The notes under the pieces: generated by a model | What the model was told of the DNA's origin: nothing | Database searches by the model: none | Seen by the model: the letters and a program-made list of their open reading frames with translations, nothing else | From: Enterobacter sp. C2 | GTDB lineage: Bacteria > Pseudomonadota > Gammaproteobacteria > Enterobacterales > Enterobacteriaceae | Reading direction: 5' to 3' | DNA: 64,000 bases | NCBI RefSeq assembly: GCF_019880405.1 | Contig: NZ_CP082269.1 | Span: 558,001 to 622,000 of the forward strand | Shown here: in pieces, positions 1-9,937 of the stretch | How positions within the stretch are numbered: the first letter of the stretch is position 1 | How the letters are laid out: every line of letters starts with the position of its first letter | Position numbers and translations under genes: made by a program

Positions 1-714
1 CGCTTCTGTCAGGCGATTGCCGGTGAGATAGCGGTGCTGGCCAAGGATCTGCTCCAGGCGGGCCAGCGAGGCAAAGACATTCTCTACCGCCTCGTCATAG
101 GCTTCCTGGCTGGTAGCGAACCCGGCTTTGTAGACGCCGTTATTCACGTTGTCGTAGATCCAGCTATTCAGCTCATCAATCTGCCCCCGCAATTCCGGCG
201 GGTAGTAGTCGCCCGCTTTCGCGCCGTGTGCGTCAAAGGCGGTATTGAACATGCGAATAATATCCGCAGATTCGTTGCTGACGATGGTGTGGTTTTTCTT
301 ATCCCACAGCACCGGCACGGTAACGCGCCCGGTATAGTGCGGATCGGCGTGAAGATAGAGCTGATAGAGAAAATCGTGCTGATAGAGCTTGTCGCCGGTG
401 GCGGCAGGAAAGCTATCATCAAAGGTCCAGCCGCTCTCCAGCATCAGGGGGTTAACCACCGATACGTCGATAAATGGCTCAAGGCCTTTCAGCGTGCGCA
501 GGATCAGCGTGCGGTGCGCCCATGGGCAGGCGAGGGAGACGTAAAGATGGTAGCGATCTTTCTCAGGTGTAAAACCGCCTTCGCCGGTCGGGCCTGCTTC
601 GCCGTCTGCGGTTAGCCAGTTACGGAACGCGGACTCCGAGCGTTTAAACCGTCCCCCGGTTGACTTTGTATCGTACCAGACGTCATGCCAGACGCCGTCA
701 ATAAGCTGTCCCAT
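1..714 (-). CDS. yqjG: Glutathionyl-hydroquinone reductase YqjG, C-terminus cut by window edge
   Basis: Omega/Xi-class glutathione transferase that reduces glutathionyl-hydroquinones in the cytosol. The visible 238 codons begin MGQLIDGVWH and contain the catalytic Cys63 in a CPWAHR motif, the signature of this family, followed by the start of the helical C-terminal domain. The E. coli protein is 328 residues, so roughly 90 residues lie beyond position 1. The start ATG (complement of 712-714) is preceded by a GGAGAG ribosome site. It lies downstream of yqjF on the same strand with a gap of about 80 bases, as in E. coli. Identification is secure; only the truncation by the window limits it. Confidence 0.95.
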   Translation of the reverse strand, partial: MGQLIDGVWHDVWYDTKSTGGRFKRSESAFRNWLTADGEAGPTGEGGFTPEKDRYHLYVSLACPWAHRTLILRTLKGLEPFIDVSVVNPLMLESGWTFDDSFPAATGDKLYQHDFLYQLYLHADPHYTGRVTVPVLWDKKNHTIVSNESADIIRMFNTAFDAHGAKAGDYYPPELRGQIDELNSWIYDNVNNGVYKAGFATSQEAYDEAVENVFASLARLEQILGQHRYLTGNRLTEA

Positions 715-794
715 GGTGCTCTCCTTACGGCCAGAAAAGGGTAAGCGGGAAGCGTTCGCTCTCCCCGCCTTGAATTGCTTTCAGTATAGAAGCC

Positions 795-1187
795 TTACCA
801 CTTTTTATTCAGAACGCGGTCGATGCTAAACGCGCCTGGACCGGTAATACCCAGCAGCAGGAAGCCGCCTGCGATGGTCAGGTTTTTCATGAACATGATG
901 GAGTTCATGCCTTCAGCAAAGTTGCTGTGGAACAGGAACGCGGTGAGCAGCGTAAAGACGGCGGTAATCAGCGCGGTGGTACGGGTCAGGAAACCAAGCA
1001 GGATCGCCAGACCGCCGCCGAACTCAAGCAGGATAACCAGCGGCAGCATGAAGCCCGGTACGCCCATCGCTTCCATATACTGCTGCGTGCCAGCATAACC
1101 GGTGATTTTGCCCCAGCCAGCGGTAATAAACAGAATTGGCATCAGAATACGCGCTACCAGAATACCAACATCTTCTAATTTTTTCAT
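795..1187 (-). CDS. yqjF: DoxX-family inner membrane protein YqjF
   Basis: A 130-residue DoxX/DoxD family membrane protein of unsettled biochemical role; relatives are linked to redox and aromatic-compound stress. Four hydrophobic segments are visible, including an N-terminal one after MKKLEDVGILVARI and the glycine-rich LLEFGGGLAILLGFLTR stretch. I chose the ATG at 1187 because it gives the family length and has a GGAGAG ribosome site; longer in-frame starts to 1307 add a non-conserved extension. It sits upstream of yqjG, an arrangement conserved in enterobacteria, which hints at a shared role in quinone detoxification (inference). Confidence 0.93.
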   Translation of the reverse strand: MKKLEDVGILVARILMPILFITAGWGKITGYAGTQQYMEAMGVPGFMLPLVILLEFGGGLAILLGFLTRTTALITAVFTLLTAFLFHSNFAEGMNSIMFMKNLTIAGGFLLLGITGPGAFSIDRVLNKKW

Positions 1188-1361
1188 TTTACTCTCCATG
1201 AAGCCGCGGGGGCCAATAATGTCATTTTTCCAGCGCTGGCAGGCGTATGCGCCTGTTCGCTGTCGATGGAGAGGATAATAAACGTGGCGTTGAAGGATTG
1301 TTAGCAAGGAAAACTGTCAATCTTTATCAAATAATCTGATTGTTGCTTTTGTGGGATAGTA

Positions 1362-1383
1362 GGCCCGGCCTGGGAGGCCGGGT
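1362..1383 (-). terminator. GC-rich hairpin downstream of yqjK
   Basis: An inverted repeat with arms CCCGGCCT and AGGCCGGG around a three-base loop lies 13 bases past the yqjK stop codon. There is no clear T-run, so it may be a 3'-end stabilising hairpin or REP-like element rather than an efficient intrinsic terminator. Confidence 0.4.
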
Positions 1384-1395
1384 AACTTCTTACTA

Positions 1396-1695
1396 TTAAC
1401 GCAGGCGCTGCTGCTTGAGGGTGGTCTGAACCAGACGCCAGGTGCTCCACGCGGCAAACCCACGTTTCGCCCAACGCAGCATCATGTTGGGATGGCGAAC
1501 GGTGCGCACCGCCAACAGGCTACTGCCTACCAGCAGCCACGACCGCAGGCTGAGGAAGGTGTTCCAGCCACGATCGTAAGCGCCCGTCGTCTCTAACCAG
1601 TCGCGACGACTGGCGGTCAAATCAAGGCGCTGCTGCTGGATCTGGCTTAGCAGCATCGCTTTGCGTTTAAGACGCTCCGCTTTACTACTGCTCAC
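1396..1695 (-). CDS. yqjK: YqjK-like family protein
   Basis: A 99-residue protein of unknown biochemical role, same length as E. coli YqjK. It is basic at the N-terminus (SSSKAERLKRKAMLLSQIQ) with a moderately hydrophobic middle, suggesting membrane association. It starts with GTG, and its first base is also the last base of the yqjE TAG stop, so the two are translationally coupled. It is the last gene of the yqjCDEK cluster, which in E. coli is expressed under stationary-phase and osmotic stress. Confidence 0.9.
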   Translation of the reverse strand: MSSSKAERLKRKAMLLSQIQQQRLDLTASRRDWLETTGAYDRGWNTFLSLRSWLLVGSSLLAVRTVRHPNMMLRWAKRGFAAWSTWRLVQTTLKQQRLR

Positions 1696-2090
1696 TATTT
1701 ATCCTCCTCCAGCAGAGAACGATCGTTAGCCAGCTCGCTACGCGTATGGCGCAGGAACGTAGATTGTCGAGCCTTATGCATCGTCCAGAAACCGCCAATG
1801 ATGGCGCCTACCAGCAGAACCACAGTGGTAGCGATCATCGCGTTAAGACGGTATTGAGGGTCGATAGCCCAGATGATGAGCACCATCAGGCTCATCAGGC
1901 CAAAGGCGGCCAGCAGCATGGTAAGCCCCACCATCAGGAGCATCTGGATGACGTTAGCTTTCTCTTCTTCCAGTTCTACCACAACCAGTCGCAAGCGCGT
2001 TTCGACCATCTCAACAAGGATGGTCATAATGCGTTGCCCAATACCCAGGACGCTTTTGCCTGGCCCGCTTGTTTGACGTAAGTCAGCCAT
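1695..2090 (-). CDS. yqjE: Phage holin family / DUF1469 membrane protein YqjE
   Basis: A 131-residue inner membrane protein with two transmembrane segments (about residues 50-75 and 82-103), an amphipathic helix before them and a charged C-terminal tail ending LLEEDK. It belongs to the Actinobacteria holin-X-like family (DUF1469); no holin activity is implied. The ATG at 2090 matches the E. coli start in MADxxxxxGPGKSVLGIGQR; an upstream in-frame start would run into yqjD. Only 2 bases separate it from the yqjD stop, supporting one operon. Confidence 0.92.
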   Translation of the reverse strand: MADLRQTSGPGKSVLGIGQRIMTILVEMVETRLRLVVVELEEEKANVIQMLLMVGLTMLLAAFGLMSLMVLIIWAIDPQYRLNAMIATTVVLLVGAIIGGFWTMHKARQSTFLRHTRSELANDRSLLEEDK

Positions 2091-2092
2091 AA

Positions 2093-2404
2093 TCAGCGAC
2101 GCGTCAGCAGCACGCCCAGCACTACGCCGGCGGCAGCTGCAATCCCTACACCAGTCCACGGGTTCTCGCGCACATATTCATCGGCGCGCGTGGCGGCTTC
2201 ACGGGTTTGCTTGGCAATGACATCGCTGGTTTCACCCAGACGATAGCGGCTTTCGTGCAGAGCACGCTCTGCTTTAGTACGCAGCTTACTCAACTCTTCT
2301 TTCGATTTGTCCCCGGAGTTACTTAATACCTCTTCCAGGGTATCCGTCAGGGATTTCAACTCAGCGCGCAGATGATCGGCAGTAGTATCTTTAGACTTAG
2401 ACAT
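2093..2404 (-). CDS. yqjD: DUF883 family membrane-anchored protein YqjD
   Basis: A 103-residue protein matching E. coli YqjD, a stationary-phase inner membrane protein reported to bind 70S/100S ribosomes through its N-terminal part. The sequence shows a long charged helical N-terminal region (residues 5-75) with the conserved YVRENPWTGVGIAAAAG motif, followed by a single C-terminal transmembrane helix ending LLTRR. This is a tail-anchored topology. The ribosome site GGAGAG precedes the ATG. It is the second gene of yqjCDEK. Confidence 0.94.
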   Translation of the reverse strand: MSKSKDTTADHLRAELKSLTDTLEEVLSNSGDKSKEELSKLRTKAERALHESRYRLGETSDVIAKQTREAATRADEYVRENPWTGVGIAAAAGVVLGVLLTRR

Positions 2405-2437
2405 AATTCTCTCCAGGTGAGCGAGTGGTAACTTCCT

Positions 2438-2806
2438 TTAATAATCACGGGCCTCAAGCGTACGCAGCTCTTCCTGCGCCTCTTTCAGCTTGTGTTCACG
2501 TTTGGTCACTTTATCCGCATCGCCTTTTTGCTGTGCTTCAGTCAGATCCTGCTGACGTTCAGCAACCTCTTCCTTTTGTTCAGCAATTTTTTTCTGGTGG
2601 TCTGCGCGCAGCTTGCTGTCGGTGCAGTTGGCTTTTAACTCTTTGAGTGCGGTGTTCAGTCCGTCAACGCGGCTCTGATTATTATGCTTCTCGGCGTAGC
2701 TAATTTCGCGCAGGATATCCTGTTCTTTCTCCTGGCAAAGCGATACGGCCTGCGAAGCAGCGCTCAACGATAAAAGGCTTAACGCCAGTACGATGCGGTA
2801 TCTCAT
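2438..2806 (-). CDS. yqjC: DUF1090 periplasmic protein YqjC
   Basis: A 122-residue secreted protein with a Sec signal peptide (MRYRIVLALSLLSLSAASQA, cleavage likely after SQA). The mature part is almost entirely charged alpha-helix rich in Glu, Lys and Gln, typical of DUF1090. The length equals E. coli YqjC. The function is unknown; the gene opens the yqjCDEK stress cluster and stops 33 bases before yqjD. Confidence 0.93.
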   Translation of the reverse strand: MRYRIVLALSLLSLSAASQAVSLCQEKEQDILREISYAEKHNNQSRVDGLNTALKELKANCTDSKLRADHQKKIAEQKEEVAERQQDLTEAQQKGDADKVTKREHKLKEAQEELRTLEARDY

Positions 2807-2924
2807 TCTTATAACTTTCCCTATTGCAGTCAGTAAAAGAGTGACACTGTTCCCGTCTACTCAAGCATAGTAAGTAAACGCGAAGATCACCAAAGTAAGT
2901 GAAAAGATTCGGATTAGTAGAAGG

Positions 2925-3326
2925 TTAACCCAGACGGTGAGGGGTATCGCGCAGGCGGGTAAGCCAGGCTGCCGTCTGGTCGTCGTCGTCCTGAAGGGCA
3001 ATGATATAGCCCTGCGGCAAAGTGCGGTCTAAGACCACTTTTGCCGCCGCGCTTTGTGCGCTGGAGTCAAAGGTAATGACCAGGGTGTCATTTTTCGGCG
3101 TAATGCTTTTGAAGCGGATCCCGTTAGCGTCGAGGTGATGCCAGACGGAGAAGCCGTCCGGTACGCTGACGCTCTGGTTACCCGGACGAATGGCCAGCGT
3201 CGACTCGCGCTGCTGGAGAGTACTCCAGGCAGCGAAGAGCAGGGTAAAGAGCATAACGGCGGCCAGCGCAAAGGCGCACTGATGAATGAGTGTGCGTCGC
3301 GTACGTCGATTACTGCCGATTTCCAT
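2925..3326 (-). CDS. mzrA: EnvZ/OmpR regulon modulator MzrA
   Basis: A small bitopic inner membrane protein that in E. coli interacts with EnvZ and links the Cpx and EnvZ/OmpR systems. Here it is 133 residues (E. coli 127): a short cytoplasmic basic N-terminus, one transmembrane helix (about 13-35), and a periplasmic domain with the conserved [15 protein letters not shown] and [10 protein letters not shown] segments. The ATG at 3326 lies inside the 3' end of yqjA with a 17-base overlap, so the two genes are almost certainly co-transcribed and coupled. The N-terminal 30 residues differ from E. coli, as is common for this protein. Confidence 0.9.
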   Translation of the reverse strand: MEIGSNRRTRRTLIHQCAFALAAVMLFTLLFAAWSTLQQRESTLAIRPGNQSVSVPDGFSVWHHLDANGIRFKSITPKNDTLVITFDSSAQSAAAKVVLDRTLPQGYIIALQDDDDQTAAWLTRLRDTPHRLG

Positions 3327-3972
3327 ATTTTTTCTTCCATAAAACGAACAGCGAGCCAACCAGCCCAACCACCAGCAGCACCACCGGCAGCAGCATCAGG
3401 CAGGACATGAGCGCATCTTCATATTTGCGAAACACGGGCGTCTTGCCCAGCAGATAACCAAAGGTTGTGAGGATCACGACCCACAGCAGGCCGCTCATCC
3501 AGTTGAAGAACTGGAAGCGAGCATTATTCAGGCCGGAAAGACCGGCGATGGTCGGCAGCAGGGTGCGCACAAAGGCAATAAAGCGGCCAATCAGCAGCGC
3601 CGAGAGCCCATGCTTATGGAACATATGGTGCGCCCGCTGATGATAGTGTGCGGGCAGGTGTGACAGCCAGTTCTGCACGATACGCGTATTGCCGAGCCAG
3701 CGTCCCTGAATATAGCTTACCCAGCAGCCGAGACTGGCGGCGGCGGTAAGCAGCAAAATCGTTTGCGGATAGCCCATCGCCCCTTTGGCAATTAAAACGC
3801 CGACCAGCACCAGCAGGCTATCACCCGGTAAAAATGCCGCTGGCAGCAGGCCGTTTTCCAGAAACAGGATCATAAATAAAACAAAATAGAGCATGCCGAT
3901 CATGGAAGGATTCGCCAGCGTTTCGAAATCCTGGTGCCATAAAGCGTTCAGTAACTGGGTAAATAGTTCCAT
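3310..3972 (-). CDS. yqjA: DedA-family membrane transporter YqjA
   Basis: A DedA-superfamily inner membrane protein, 220 residues as in E. coli, where YqjA supports proton-motive-force maintenance, alkaline tolerance and drug resistance and is Cpx-controlled. Visible signatures are the [16 protein letters not shown] segment with its acidic residues, and the [18 protein letters not shown] motif carrying the essential arginines. Several hydrophobic helices span the rest. It lies upstream of and overlaps mzrA, and is separated from exuR by about 250 bases that must hold its promoter. I could not find a convincing full CpxR repeat there. Confidence 0.95.
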   Translation of the reverse strand: MELFTQLLNALWHQDFETLANPSMIGMLYFVLFMILFLENGLLPAAFLPGDSLLVLVGVLIAKGAMGYPQTILLLTAAASLGCWVSYIQGRWLGNTRIVQNWLSHLPAHYHQRAHHMFHKHGLSALLIGRFIAFVRTLLPTIAGLSGLNNARFQFFNWMSGLLWVVILTTFGYLLGKTPVFRKYEDALMSCLMLLPVVLLVVGLVGSLFVLWKKKYGNRQ

Positions 3973-4223
3973 TCAGTGTTCCTGGTACATCGGTTAACGA
4001 ATATCGGGGTTAACGCCGCTGGAGAGAAATTGCATCTAATTGTAACAAACGCCAGAGATCTGCGTCACTGAAAATGCGTATTTTAGGAATTGATTTTGCT
4101 TGCCGGGGAGGGGAGTGACAAAGGTATTTACACAGGCTGACACTCTATACGGTTACTGACCGCGTTATGTTATTGATTGCACAGCGCAGGCGCACCAGCG
4201 CCCGCGGCAAAAAGAGAAGGGTA

Positions 4224-5000
4224 TTATTTTACGGCGGTTGCGGCGGTATCGAGGTGAACCACCGGATTTTCAGCAAACAGATAGCGGTCTGCATTGAACT
4301 CAAAGTCATCGCTGGTTTCATTGAACAGCATCAGCTTGGTGTTCTCCAGATGCTGCCACATTGCCACCTTCGCCGCATGGGGATCTTTACGAATCAGTGC
4401 CTTAAGGATCTGGTCATGATCGTCACACCAGTTGTCTACGGTGCGGGCATCAATGTGATCGTGCAGTTTTTTCCAGTAGGGGTTGTGCGTGCGCTGAGTC
4501 CACATTTTTTCCACAATTGCTGCCAGGGCGGTGTTCTGTGTGGCTAGCGCAACCTGAACATGGAACTGAAGATCCCACTCTGAGTCACGGAAGCACTTCT
4601 CCTGGCGCGCCTTATCCTGGATCTCCATCAGCTTCATGATGTCCTGTTTGGTCACCTGGGTAGCGGCAAACTCGGCAATATTACTTTCAATTAGCTGGCG
4701 AGCCTGTAACAGCTCAAACGGGCCATAGTTAGCAAACTCCATGGATTCGTCGGGGATCTGCTGATACTTCGCCTGGTTAGAGATGACATGGATACCCGAG
4801 CCCTTGCGTACCTCAACGTAGCCTTCTACTTCCAGCATGATGATCGCTTCGCGCACCACGGTGCGGCTAACGCTCTTCTCATCGGCTATAAAACGCTCGG
4901 CGGGCAGTTTGTCACCGACAAGATACACGCCGGCCTCAATGCGGCTCTTTAGCTCAGCGGCCAGCTGCTGATATAAACGGCGTGATTCGGTGATTTCCAT
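4224..5000 (-). CDS. exuR: Hexuronate regulon repressor ExuR (GntR family)
   Basis: A 258-residue GntR/FadR-subfamily repressor of galacturonate and glucuronate use. Residues 5-75 form the winged helix-turn-helix ([16 protein letters not shown], then [10 protein letters not shown] as recognition helix), and residues 95-240 the FCD ligand-binding domain. In E. coli it represses exuT, uxaCA and related genes and is released by hexuronates. It lies downstream of exuT on the same strand with about 135 bases between them, matching the E. coli order. Confidence 0.96.
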   Translation of the reverse strand: MEITESRRLYQQLAAELKSRIEAGVYLVGDKLPAERFIADEKSVSRTVVREAIIMLEVEGYVEVRKGSGIHVISNQAKYQQIPDESMEFANYGPFELLQARQLIESNIAEFAATQVTKQDIMKLMEIQDKARQEKCFRDSEWDLQFHVQVALATQNTALAAIVEKMWTQRTHNPYWKKLHDHIDARTVDNWCDDHDQILKALIRKDPHAAKVAMWQHLENTKLMLFNETSDDFEFNADRYLFAENPVVHLDTAATAVK

Positions 5001-5136
5001 TTGTGCTCCGGGCGAGACAGGATAGATAGATTTGTTATACCACTTTTCCTAAATTCTCACCATACCAGTAATGAAAAAGCCGCCCGAATAGTGCAGGCGG
5101 CTGTGCATTAAATGTGTAATGCGTTATTGCAGTTTA

Positions 5137-6441
5137 CTAGTGCTGGGTAGCCGGGCCACCGACAGCTCGTTTCTCTTCCTCAAGCTCGGCCGCGGACTTG
5201 CTCTTCAGCACGGTCCAGATAAGGATAGCCCCCATGATGTCGAACACGGCCAGCACGGCGAACAGCGGGCTGAAGCCGATGGTGTCAGCCAGCGCACCGA
5301 CCACCAGAGCAAACATGGTGCTCGCCGTCCAGGCCGCCATACCGGTCAGGCCGTTGGCAGTAGCCACTTCGTTACGACCAAACACGTCAGAGGAGAGAGT
5401 GATCAGCGCCCCAGACAGAGACTGGTGAGCAAAGCCGCCGATACACAGCAGGCCAATCGCCACATACGGGCTGGTGAACAGGCCGATCATGCCTGGGCCA
5501 ATCATCAGAACCGCACCCATGGTCACTACCATTTTACGGGAGACGATCAGGTTCACACCAAACCAGCGCTGGAACAGCGGCGGCAGGTAGCCCCCAACGA
5601 TACAGCCGAGATCTGCGAACAGCATTGGCATCCAGGCGAACATGGCGATCTCTTTCAGGTTAAAGCCGTAGACTTTAAACATGAACAGCGGGATCCAGGC
5701 GTTGAAGGTACCCCAGGCTGGCTCTGCCAGGAAACGCGGCAGCGCGATGCCCCAGAACTGGCGGGTACCCAGAATCTGCCAGACGGTCATCTTCTTACCG
5801 TTGTTGGTCTGGTGCTGTGCTTCCTGACCGCCAATGATGTATTCGCGTTCTTCTTCAGACAGCTTTTTCTGATCGCGCGGGTGTTTGTAGAAAATCAGCC
5901 AGGCCATCGCCCAGGCGAAGCTCAGCACGCCGGAGATAATGAAGGCCAGCTGCCAGCTGTGCATGACGATTGCCCATACCACCAGCGGCGGTGCAATCAT
6001 TGCCCCGATAGAGGAGCCGACGTTGAAGTAGCCTACGGCGATAGAACGCTCTTTTGCCGGGAACCACTCGGAGGCGGCTTTCAGGCCTGCCGGGATCATC
6101 GCAGCTTCAGCGGCACCTACTGCACCACGGGCCAGCGCTAAGCCACCCCAGCTGCCTGCCAGCGCTGTAGCACCGCAGAAGATTGCCCAGGTCACAGCAA
6201 AGACGGCGTAGCCTACTTTGGTACCCAGAATATCCAGCACGTAGCCTGCAACCGGCTGCATGATGGTGTAGGCGGCGGAATAAGCCGCGATGATATAAGA
6301 GTACTGCTGCGTGGAGATGTGCAGCTCTTCCATTAGCGTTGGCGCAGCCGCCGCAATGGTGTTACGGGTCAGGTAGCCAAGCACGGTGCCCAGCGTCACC
6401 AGCGCTATCATGTACCAACGTAAACCTTTAATTTTACGCAT
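5137..6441 (-). CDS. exuT: Hexuronate:H+ symporter ExuT (MFS)
   Basis: Major-facilitator transporter of the anion:cation symporter family that imports D-galacturonate and D-glucuronate. The 434 residues carry about twelve hydrophobic segments, the YFNVGSSIGAMIAPPLVVW stretch and a central cytoplasmic loop rich in charges (KHPRDQKKLSEEEREYI). I placed the start at MRKIKGLRWYM, complement of 6441, which has a GAGG ribosome site and matches the E. coli start; the in-frame upstream extension runs through the promoter region. It diverges from uxaC across a shared control region. Confidence 0.95.
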   Translation of the reverse strand: MRKIKGLRWYMIALVTLGTVLGYLTRNTIAAAAPTLMEELHISTQQYSYIIAAYSAAYTIMQPVAGYVLDILGTKVGYAVFAVTWAIFCGATALAGSWGGLALARGAVGAAEAAMIPAGLKAASEWFPAKERSIAVGYFNVGSSIGAMIAPPLVVWAIVMHSWQLAFIISGVLSFAWAMAWLIFYKHPRDQKKLSEEEREYIIGGQEAQHQTNNGKKMTVWQILGTRQFWGIALPRFLAEPAWGTFNAWIPLFMFKVYGFNLKEIAMFAWMPMLFADLGCIVGGYLPPLFQRWFGVNLIVSRKMVVTMGAVLMIGPGMIGLFTSPYVAIGLLCIGGFAHQSLSGALITLSSDVFGRNEVATANGLTGMAAWTASTMFALVVGALADTIGFSPLFAVLAVFDIMGAILIWTVLKSKSAAELEEEKRAVGGPATQH

Positions 6442-6658
6442 GTAAAACCTCATCGTTATGTTATTTCCGCCTTGGGCGGGCCCTCCTCCGGATCGAGCCG
6501 GGAGAGGTGTAACGGGGGGCGTAGCCGGGAGTAACTCCCGAAACGGCCCGGACCTTGCCATCAGTGTGCGTGCACAAGTCGGTATCCGTACCGGTAAACT
6601 CAGTGATAAACCACCTGAATGCATTCCGTCGGTATATGTTTCGCGACGGCAGAAAGAT

Positions 6659-6675
6659 AACTTGTCATACAACTT
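6659..6675. promoter_or_regulatory. Candidate ExuR operator in the exuT-uxaC divergent region
   Basis: The 17-mer AACTTGTCATACAACTT is an imperfect palindrome (6 of 8 base pairs match by hand), with the TTGT...ACAA core typical of GntR/FadR-type operators such as ExuR and UxuR. On the exuT strand it is directly followed by a TTATCT-like -10. A second possible half-site (AAATTGGT) lies near 6839-6846, closer to uxaC. Assignment rests on the motif and on the known ExuR control of both genes. Confidence 0.45.
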
Positions 6676-6680
6676 TAAAA

Positions 6681-6696
6681 GGTGAGTGACATCACA
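6681..6696. promoter_or_regulatory. Candidate CRP site between exuT and uxaC
   Basis: GGTGA-N6-TCACA matches the CRP consensus TGTGA-N6-TCACA at nine of ten core positions. It sits beside the putative ExuR operator, about 210 bases upstream of uxaC and 240 upstream of exuT. Hexuronate genes are catabolite-controlled in E. coli, which fits. The rest of 6442-6907 shows no reading frame that looks real. Confidence 0.5.
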
Positions 6697-6895
6697 AAAG
6701 TGCTTTTCTCTGTGTGGGCATTATTTCCCGCCAGCAAAGCCAGAGCTGGCGCGGGTTAGCGGCGAGTTTACCCCCTTGAGGGTAATTTTTTTGTCAGCGT
6801 TTATTGATCTAACTCACGAAAATATCTTCGGTCTATAGAAATTGGTGTGATAACTTTGTCAGCATTGAACGTACGCATCTAACGCACTCGTTTAG

Positions 6896-8320
<1,425 letters not shown>

Positions 8321-8337
8321 GGCCGTTTGAGGTTGAT

Positions 8338-9825
8338 ATGCAATACATCAAGATCCATTCGCTAGATAACGTCGCAGTCGCTCTGGCTGACCTGGCGGAA
8401 GGCGCGGAAATCAGTGTCGATAACCACACCGTGCAGCTGCGCCAGCCGGTGGGACGCGGGCATAAGTTTGCCCTGCAGCCCATCCCGCAGGGGCAAAACG
8501 TGGTGAAATACGGTCTGCCGATTGGCCACGCCACGGCAGATATCGCAGCGGGTGAATACATTCACTCTCACAATGCGCGCACCAATCTGAGCGATCTGGA
8601 CGAGTATAGCTATCAACCCGATCTTCAGGCTGCGCAGGCGCAGGCGGCAGATCGTGACGTTGAGATCTACCGCCGGGCCAACGGCGAGGTGGGGATCCGC
8701 AATGAGCTGTGGATCCTGCCGACCGTTGGCTGCGTCAACGGTATCGCTCGCCAGATCCAGACCCGTTTCTTAAAAGAGACGCAGAATGCTGAAGGCACCG
8801 ACGGCGTCTTCCTGTTCAGCCATACCTACGGCTGCTCGCAGCTTGGGGACGACCACGTCAACACCCGCACTATGCTGCAAAACATGGTGCGCCACCCCAA
8901 CGCGGGTGCGGTGCTGGTGATTGGTCTCGGCTGTGAGAACAACCAGGTTGATGTGTTCCGCGAAACGCTGGGCGATTTCGATCCAGACCGCGTCCACTTT
9001 ATGGTCTGCCAACACCAGGAAGACGAAGTGGAAGCAGGCCTGGAGCATATGCACCAGCTCTATAACGCGATGCGTAATGATAAACGCGAACCGGGCAAGC
9101 TGAGCGAGCTGAAATTTGGACTTGAGTGCGGCGGCTCCGATGGCCTCTCTGGCATCACCGCTAACCCGATGCTGGGTCGCTTCTCGGACTATGTGATCGG
9201 CAACGGCGGTACTACCGTGCTGACCGAGGTACCGGAGATGTTTGGTGCCGAGCAGATCCTGATGAGCCACTGCCGCGATGAGTCCACGTTTGAAAAAACC
9301 GTCACCATGGTGAACGACTTCAAACAGTACTTTATCGCCCACAACCAGCCGATCTACGAGAACCCATCGCCGGGTAACAAAGCGGGTGGCATTACCACCC
9401 TGGAAGAGAAGTCGCTGGGCTGCACCCAGAAAGCAGGGGCCAGCCAGGTGGTTGACGTGCTGCGCTACGGCGAACGTCTGAAAACCCACGGTCTGAACCT
9501 GCTGAGCGCGCCGGGTAACGACGCCGTTGCCACCAGCGCCCTGGCTGGCGCGGGCTGCCATATGGTGCTCTTCTCTACCGGACGCGGTACGCCTTACGGC
9601 GGCTTTGTACCGACGGTGAAAATCGCCACCAACAGCGAGCTGGCGGCGAAGAAAAAGCACTGGATCGACTTCGATGCCGGTCAGCTGATCCATGGCAAAC
9701 TGATGCCGCAGGTGCTGACCGAATTTGTGGATACCATCGTTGAGATCGCTAACGGCAAACAGACTTGCAATGAGCGCAACGAGTTCCGCGAGCTGGCAAT
9801 CTTTAAGAGTGGTGTGACGCTGTAA
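8338..9825 (+). CDS. uxaA: Altronate dehydratase UxaA
   Basis: Iron-dependent dehydratase converting D-altronate to 2-keto-3-deoxy-gluconate, the step after UxaC and tagaturonate reductase (UxaB, not in this window). The 495 residues match E. coli UxaA in length. An N-terminal SAF-type domain (about 1-95) is followed by the large catalytic part with conserved GCVNGIARQ, FSHTYGCSQ, GLGCENNQ and ECGGSDGLSG segments whose cysteines are likely metal ligands. A GAGG ribosome site lies in the 17-base gap after uxaC. Confidence 0.97.
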   Translation: MQYIKIHSLDNVAVALADLAEGAEISVDNHTVQLRQPVGRGHKFALQPIPQGQNVVKYGLPIGHATADIAAGEYIHSHNARTNLSDLDEYSYQPDLQAAQAQAADRDVEIYRRANGEVGIRNELWILPTVGCVNGIARQIQTRFLKETQNAEGTDGVFLFSHTYGCSQLGDDHVNTRTMLQNMVRHPNAGAVLVIGLGCENNQVDVFRETLGDFDPDRVHFMVCQHQEDEVEAGLEHMHQLYNAMRNDKREPGKLSELKFGLECGGSDGLSGITANPMLGRFSDYVIGNGGTTVLTEVPEMFGAEQILMSHCRDESTFEKTVTMVNDFKQYFIAHNQPIYENPSPGNKAGGITTLEEKSLGCTQKAGASQVVDVLRYGERLKTHGLNLLSAPGNDAVATSALAGAGCHMVLFSTGRGTPYGGFVPTVKIATNSELAAKKKHWIDFDAGQLIHGKLMPQVLTEFVDTIVEIANGKQTCNERNEFRELAIFKSGVTL

Positions 9826-9833
9826 GTTTGATT

Positions 9834-9863
9834 GCCGGGCGGCGCTGCGTTTGCCCGGCCTAC
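9834..9863. repeat. REP element
   Basis: Repetitive extragenic palindrome of the enterobacterial GCCGGGCGGCGCT...GCCCGGCCTAC type, directly after the uxaA stop codon. Related copies recur after rlmG, yahK, mug, tsaD, hldE and ygiD in this window. Confidence 0.8.
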
Positions 9864-9883
9864 GAACTGTGTATTCAATGCAG

Positions 9884-9917
9884 GCCCGGTAAGCGTCAGC
9901 GCTACCGGGCTTTTTTT
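9884..9917 (+). terminator. Intrinsic terminator of uxaCA
   Basis: A hairpin with arms GCCCGGTA and TACCGGGC is followed by seven T residues. It lies between the convergent genes uxaA and sstT and would end uxaCA transcripts; the A-poor other side makes it weak for sstT. Confidence 0.75.
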
Positions 9918-9937
9918 AACTATTTTTAACTATTTTT

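Noticed and set aside
3973-4140. Possible CpxR box upstream of yqjA
   Set aside because: Only a single GTAAA half-site is seen; the second half at the right spacing is missing.
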